Shown here: piece by piece, positions 61,038-64,000 of the stretch
How the letters are laid out: each line of letters opens with the position of its first letter
How positions within the stretch are numbered: the first letter of the stretch is position 1
From: CBDCMJ01 sp965224325
GTDB lineage: Bacteria > Chloroflexota > Dehalococcoidia > Lucifugimonadales > UBA3495
Assembly (NCBI GenBank): GCA_965224325.1
Contig: CBDCYT010000019.1
Coordinates: 62,001 to 126,000 of the forward strand
Length of the DNA stretch: 64,000 nt
Direction of reading: 5' to 3'
Made by a program: the position numbers and the translations under genes
Notes under the pieces: generated by a model
Told to the model about the DNA's origin: nothing
What the model saw: only the letters and a program-made list of their open reading frames with translations
The model's database searches: none

Positions 61038-61403
61038 TCAAAAGCACCCAGCAATAATGGGAAGGTCCCAAACTCCCTCCGGCGCCTTGATCTCTATTCC
61101 AATGACATCGGCCCCTTCCACCTCAACCTGAGTCGCAGTATGGCGCAGCTTCGACAACCCCTGGAGGGTTACGTAACCAACCGAGCCACAGTGCACAAAG
61201 TCGTGGTCGAGAGGCACATAGATGCTCAGGATGTACGGCCCATCCGGCAGTGGGATCTCGAAGGAGCCATCAGCACTAGTGACGTCAAAGCCGTCGCTCC
61301 ATCCACTCCAGTCACCACCTATATGGTAGTATCCAGGGATTTCCCGCTCGACAAAAACCCCGATGCCCTCTATGGGTTCGCCGTCCGGCCCGGAAACCTC
61401 TAT
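61038..61403 (-). pseudogene. Carboxypeptidase-regulatory-like domain frame without a start
   Basis: An uninterrupted 121-codon frame reads IEVSGPDGEPIEGIGVFVER, SADGSFEIPLPDGPYILSIY, LDHDFVHCGSVGYVTLQG and IKAPEGVWDLPIIAGCF. This looks like a secreted beta-sandwich (CarboxypepD_reg/SpaA-like). It has no start codon; two in-frame stops (TAG, TGA) separate it from the Ig-repeat protein upstream in the same frame, and an ATG at 61410-61412 is one base out. It could be the former C terminus of that protein or a frameshifted gene. Confidence 0.5.
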
Positions 61404-61415
61404 TCAGCGACATGA

Positions 61416-64000
61416 CTACTGCCCCGGACCGCTAACGGTTAACTCCAGCCGGGTGGAGAGCTTCCTGCCGTCCCCGGTACAGATTGCCCCATCGGCGGCG
61501 CAGTTCTGGGTTACAGGCAGGACAATGGTCACATCCCCGTTGGAGTCCGGTTCCACCGTGATCAGCCATCGGATGTTGCTGGGCTTGTCCAGCCGTTGGG
61601 CCTTGAGGACTTCACCCCCCGACACAGTGAATGCCAAGTCTCTGAGAGTCTTGTAGCTCAGGGGGAACTCTTCGCTGAACCGGATCTCGAAGGTGAAGGC
61701 ATCCGTCCCGTTGTGGCTCTCCGTGGTGGCTTCCAGGCTAACGGTCAGCGGCGTTTCCCCCTCGGTGGTTTCCTCCGGCTCGCCGTTCTCTTCTGATTCT
61801 GCTGTCTCATCGGTGTCGTTGAAGACCTCGGTGGAATTGAACCCTGCCGCCGCGTTGCCCGCCAAGTCCCTGGTCCGGGCGGTGGCAGCGTCCGAAGGCG
61901 GCGTGTAGCTGACGACCACGACGTCCTCGGACGTAGCCGCCAAAACCAGCGTCAACACCACCATGTCGCCGTCCACCGAAACGCTCTCCACCGCCCGCTT
62001 GGCTTCTTCATCTAGCCAGGTCGTGTCACCGCACGTGCAGGCCACTCTCACATCGAAGGAATCCGTCGGCGGCGCAGACCCCTCGTCCAGGGCCTCGTCG
62101 TACAACACTTTCAGGGTCGCTCCGTCCACCCTGGGTCTTACCATTTCCGGCGCCCTGGTCTCCCAGGGAGTGCCGGTGTGCTCAACCGAGGGCGGGCTGT
62201 CACCCACGCCGTTGGTGGCCAGGACCCGCACGCTGTACTCCACTCCGTCGGTCAGTCCCGTAATGGTGTGGATGGTTCCGGACGCGGTCGCCTCGGAAAC
62301 GTCCGCCGGCGTCTCCCAGCTGTCTGCGCTCTCCTTCCACTGCACCTTGTAGCCGGTAATGTCGGAGCCGCCGTCGCTGGCCGGGGCTTCCCAGTAAACG
62401 TCCAGCGCTTCGGCGTCGTGAGGGAAGACATTTAGGTGCCCGGGGAGGCCCGGCTTCGTTGCCGCCACCGTATCGGTGTCCGCGCTGGTCAGGGTCTCCT
62501 CGTTATCGGCGTCGTCGGTGAAGGACACCTTCACCTTGATGGTCTTGCCCTGCTCGCTGGCAGTCAGGGTGTAGGTGGAACTGGTGGCCCCGTTGATGTC
62601 CGACCCCCCGGCGATCCACTGGTATCGGTAAGCAACGTTGGTCAGCCCGTCCTCGTCGGCAATGTCCGCCGTATCCGCCGTCAGGGTCTCCCTCACCTGG
62701 GGCGTCCCGCTGATGGTCGGTGCGCCCGTGGCATCACGGTTGGATGCCGCAGCTACCTCCACCGTCGCTTCGCTGGTCAGGGTCTCCTCGTTATCGGCGT
62801 CGTCGGTGAAGGACACCTTCACCTTGATGGCCTTGCCCTGCTCGCTGGCAGTCAGGGTGTGGGTGGGACTGGTGGCCCCGTTGATGTCCGACCCCCCGGC
62901 GGTCCACTGGTATCGGTAAGCAACGTTGGTCAGCCCGTCCTCGTCGGCAATGTCCGCCGTATCCGCCGTCAGGGTCTCCCTCACCTGGGGCGTCCCGCTG
63001 ATGGTCGGCGCGCCCGTGGCATCACGATTGGATGCCGCAACTACCTCCACCGTCGCTTCGGTGGTCAGGGTCTCCTCGTTATCGGCGTCGTCGGTGAAGG
63101 ACACCTTCACCTTGATGGTCTTGCCTACGTCGCTGACCGGCGGCGTGTAGGCCGAGTCCGTTGCATCCTCGATGTCCGTGTCGGTGGTTCCGTCGTTCCG
63201 AATCCACTGGTAGCTGTAGGAAACATTGTCCAGCCCGTCCTCGTCGGCGATGGCCGAGGTGTCCACCGTCAGCGTCTCCCCCACCTGGGTGGTCCCGGTG
63301 ATGGTGGGTTCACCTGTGGCCGGGGTGTTCTCGGCTGGCTCAGTCACTCTGACGGCGACCTCTTCCCCCTCCGGCAAGTCCAGTCCCCGGTCGTTCCACT
63401 GGAACTGGATGATGGAGATGGAGTCCCCCTCCAGGGTCGATGCGTCGGTAGAGGCGAATTCGTCCGTCCCCACCACCAGGACAAACCCGGCAGTCGGTTT
63501 TGGCATCACTGAGAGAATCAGCTTGCCGTTCAGAACCCCCAGGGCCTTGACGGTGTAGCTGGCGTCGTCCAACGTGATGGTGTCGGACGAGAGAGCACCC
63601 AAGGTGTTGTTCTCCTCGCCCTGGGCGAACGAGGAATAGCCGGCGAAATCCTCTCCGACCCCCACCGTCAAGGTCGCGGACCATATTGCTTCCCCCTCTG
63701 GTGTTTCACCGCCATGGCCTGGGGCGTTGGGAACGCCAAATACCCAGGGGCGGGCCTGTTTGATGGACAGAACATGGTCGCCGGTGATCTTGAACTCGAT
63801 CTCCATTGCGAAGGGTTCGTCGGGTCCGGGGTTGTACAGATCCTCGAAATGGTCATGGATGTCCTGGAGATGCCGGCGCAACTGGCCAATTTGAGCATCG
63901 CTCATGAGGAGCTGTCCTCGCGACACCTGGTTGGAGGTCACCAGGGTGGTGTATGAACCGGACAGGTCCAACAGGATTTCCTCGGGCACCGAGTGTGCGT
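61416..64000 (-). CDS. PEP/pyruvate-binding-domain tail fused to Ig-like repeats, partial
   Basis: Open at the right window edge. Residues 1-85 of the visible part (HLQDIHDHFEDLYN, DEPFAMEIEFKITGDHVLSI, KQARPWVFG) are the end of a PEP-synthase/PPDK-type ATP-grasp domain. Then come an Ig-like/cadherin-like region, three Ig-like repeats of about 96 residues (ISGTPQVRETLTADTADIAD, YQWTAGGSDINGATSP), an Fn3 domain (YKVQWKESADSWETPADVSE), a SwmB-like domain (LKVLYDEALDEGSAPPTDSF) and a last beta domain. The role is unknown; a phosphotransfer domain on a repeat-rich, apparently surface-type protein is odd. Confidence 0.7.
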   Translation of the reverse strand, partial: AHSVPEEILLDLSGSYTTLVTSNQVSRGQLLMSDAQIGQLRRHLQDIHDHFEDLYNPGPDEPFAMEIEFKITGDHVLSIKQARPWVFGVPNAPGHGGETPEGEAIWSATLTVGVGEDFAGYSSFAQGEENNTLGALSSDTITLDDASYTVKALGVLNGKLILSVMPKPTAGFVLVVGTDEFASTDASTLEGDSISIIQFQWNDRGLDLPEGEEVAVRVTEPAENTPATGEPTITGTTQVGETLTVDTSAIADEDGLDNVSYSYQWIRNDGTTDTDIEDATDSAYTPPVSDVGKTIKVKVSFTDDADNEETLTTEATVEVVAASNRDATGAPTISGTPQVRETLTADTADIADEDGLTNVAYRYQWTAGGSDINGATSPTHTLTASEQGKAIKVKVSFTDDADNEETLTSEATVEVAAASNRDATGAPTISGTPQVRETLTADTADIADEDGLTNVAYRYQWIAGGSDINGATSSTYTLTASEQGKTIKVKVSFTDDADNEETLTSADTDTVAATKPGLPGHLNVFPHDAEALDVYWEAPASDGGSDITGYKVQWKESADSWETPADVSEATASGTIHTITGLTDGVEYSVRVLATNGVGDSPPSVEHTGTPWETRAPEMVRPRVDGATLKVLYDEALDEGSAPPTDSFDVRVACTCGDTTWLDEEAKRAVESVSVDGDMVVLTLVLAATSEDVVVVSYTPPSDAATARTRDLAGNAAAGFNSTEVFNDTDETAESEENGEPEETTEGETPLTVSLEATTESHNGTDAFTFEIRFSEEFPLSYKTLRDLAFTVSGGEVLKAQRLDKPSNIRWLITVEPDSNGDVTIVLPVTQNCAADGAICTGDGRKLSTRLELTVSGPGQ
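62498..63110. repeat. Tandem near-identical Ig-domain repeats
   Basis: Two units are almost identical in DNA with a 288-bp period (GTCAGCCCGTCCTCGTCGGC at 62641 and 62929), and a third, more diverged one begins about 300 bp further. In-frame periods mean that recombination changes domain number only. Confidence 0.85.

Noticed and set aside
62436..63512. A 358-codon plus-strand frame with three repeated blocks
   Set aside because: Antisense to the Ig-repeat protein; its repeats merely mirror those domains.

Overview
The window is about 64 kb of moderately GC-rich chromosomal DNA, most likely from a Chloroflexota bacterium of the Dehalococcoidia type. The main support is a tmRNA on the minus strand (10295-10650) whose reading frame gives the tag GERELALAA; from memory this is close to the Dehalococcoides tag GERELVLAG. 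A DEAD-box helicase with an N-terminal zinc ribbon, a glutaredoxin-DinB protein and several lipoproteins with Thr/Pro linkers fit the same lineage. The assignment is an inference.

Layout. 1-13.9 kb: housekeeping genes (typA, a DEAD-box helicase, tmRNA, pncC/cinA-C, a VOC protein, an isochorismatase-like hydrolase) mixed with IS630 and IS1380 transposases, a BNR-protein remnant and decayed serine-recombinase fragments. 14-17.3 kb: a small integrase-led island with tiny genes, duplicated hairpin leaders and an IS21 remnant. 17.4-48.3 kb: a defence island heavily cut by insertion sequences (IS5, IS1380, IS630, IS110, IS21, IS1182 types). It holds a PD-(D/E)XK nuclease, a PrrC/RloC-like AAA_13 ATPase with a CPFC motif, two PIN toxin-antitoxin pairs, an XRE/ImmA pair, a type III-like restriction system (mod beheaded by IS21, res frameshifted at a G8 tract) and a 1535-residue Avs-like STAND NTPase with an N-terminal nuclease motif. 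48.7-52.8 kb: a mobile module with a large serine recombinase, an orphan recombinase-tail protein and an XRE regulator next to a palindromic operator. 52.7-55.1 kb: a CRISPR array of about 40 repeats (28-nt repeat, 33-nt spacers, type I-E-like) without cas genes or a visible leader. The recombinase reading frame runs into its first three repeats and terminates inside the third, and an IS3 element cuts the other end inside a repeat. 56.3-64 kb: minus-strand surface proteins: an Fn3-like lipoprotein cut by IS3, a 968-residue GLUG-repeat lipoprotein, and a partial protein joining a PEP/pyruvate-binding-domain tail to Ig-like repeats.

Theme: several lines of defence have been collected and then eroded by transposition. 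Several interruptions lie at or near homopolymers (G8 at 38136, C6 at 15622, T4 at 15803, A7 in IS630), so residual assembly indels must be excluded before these genes are called dead or phase-variable.
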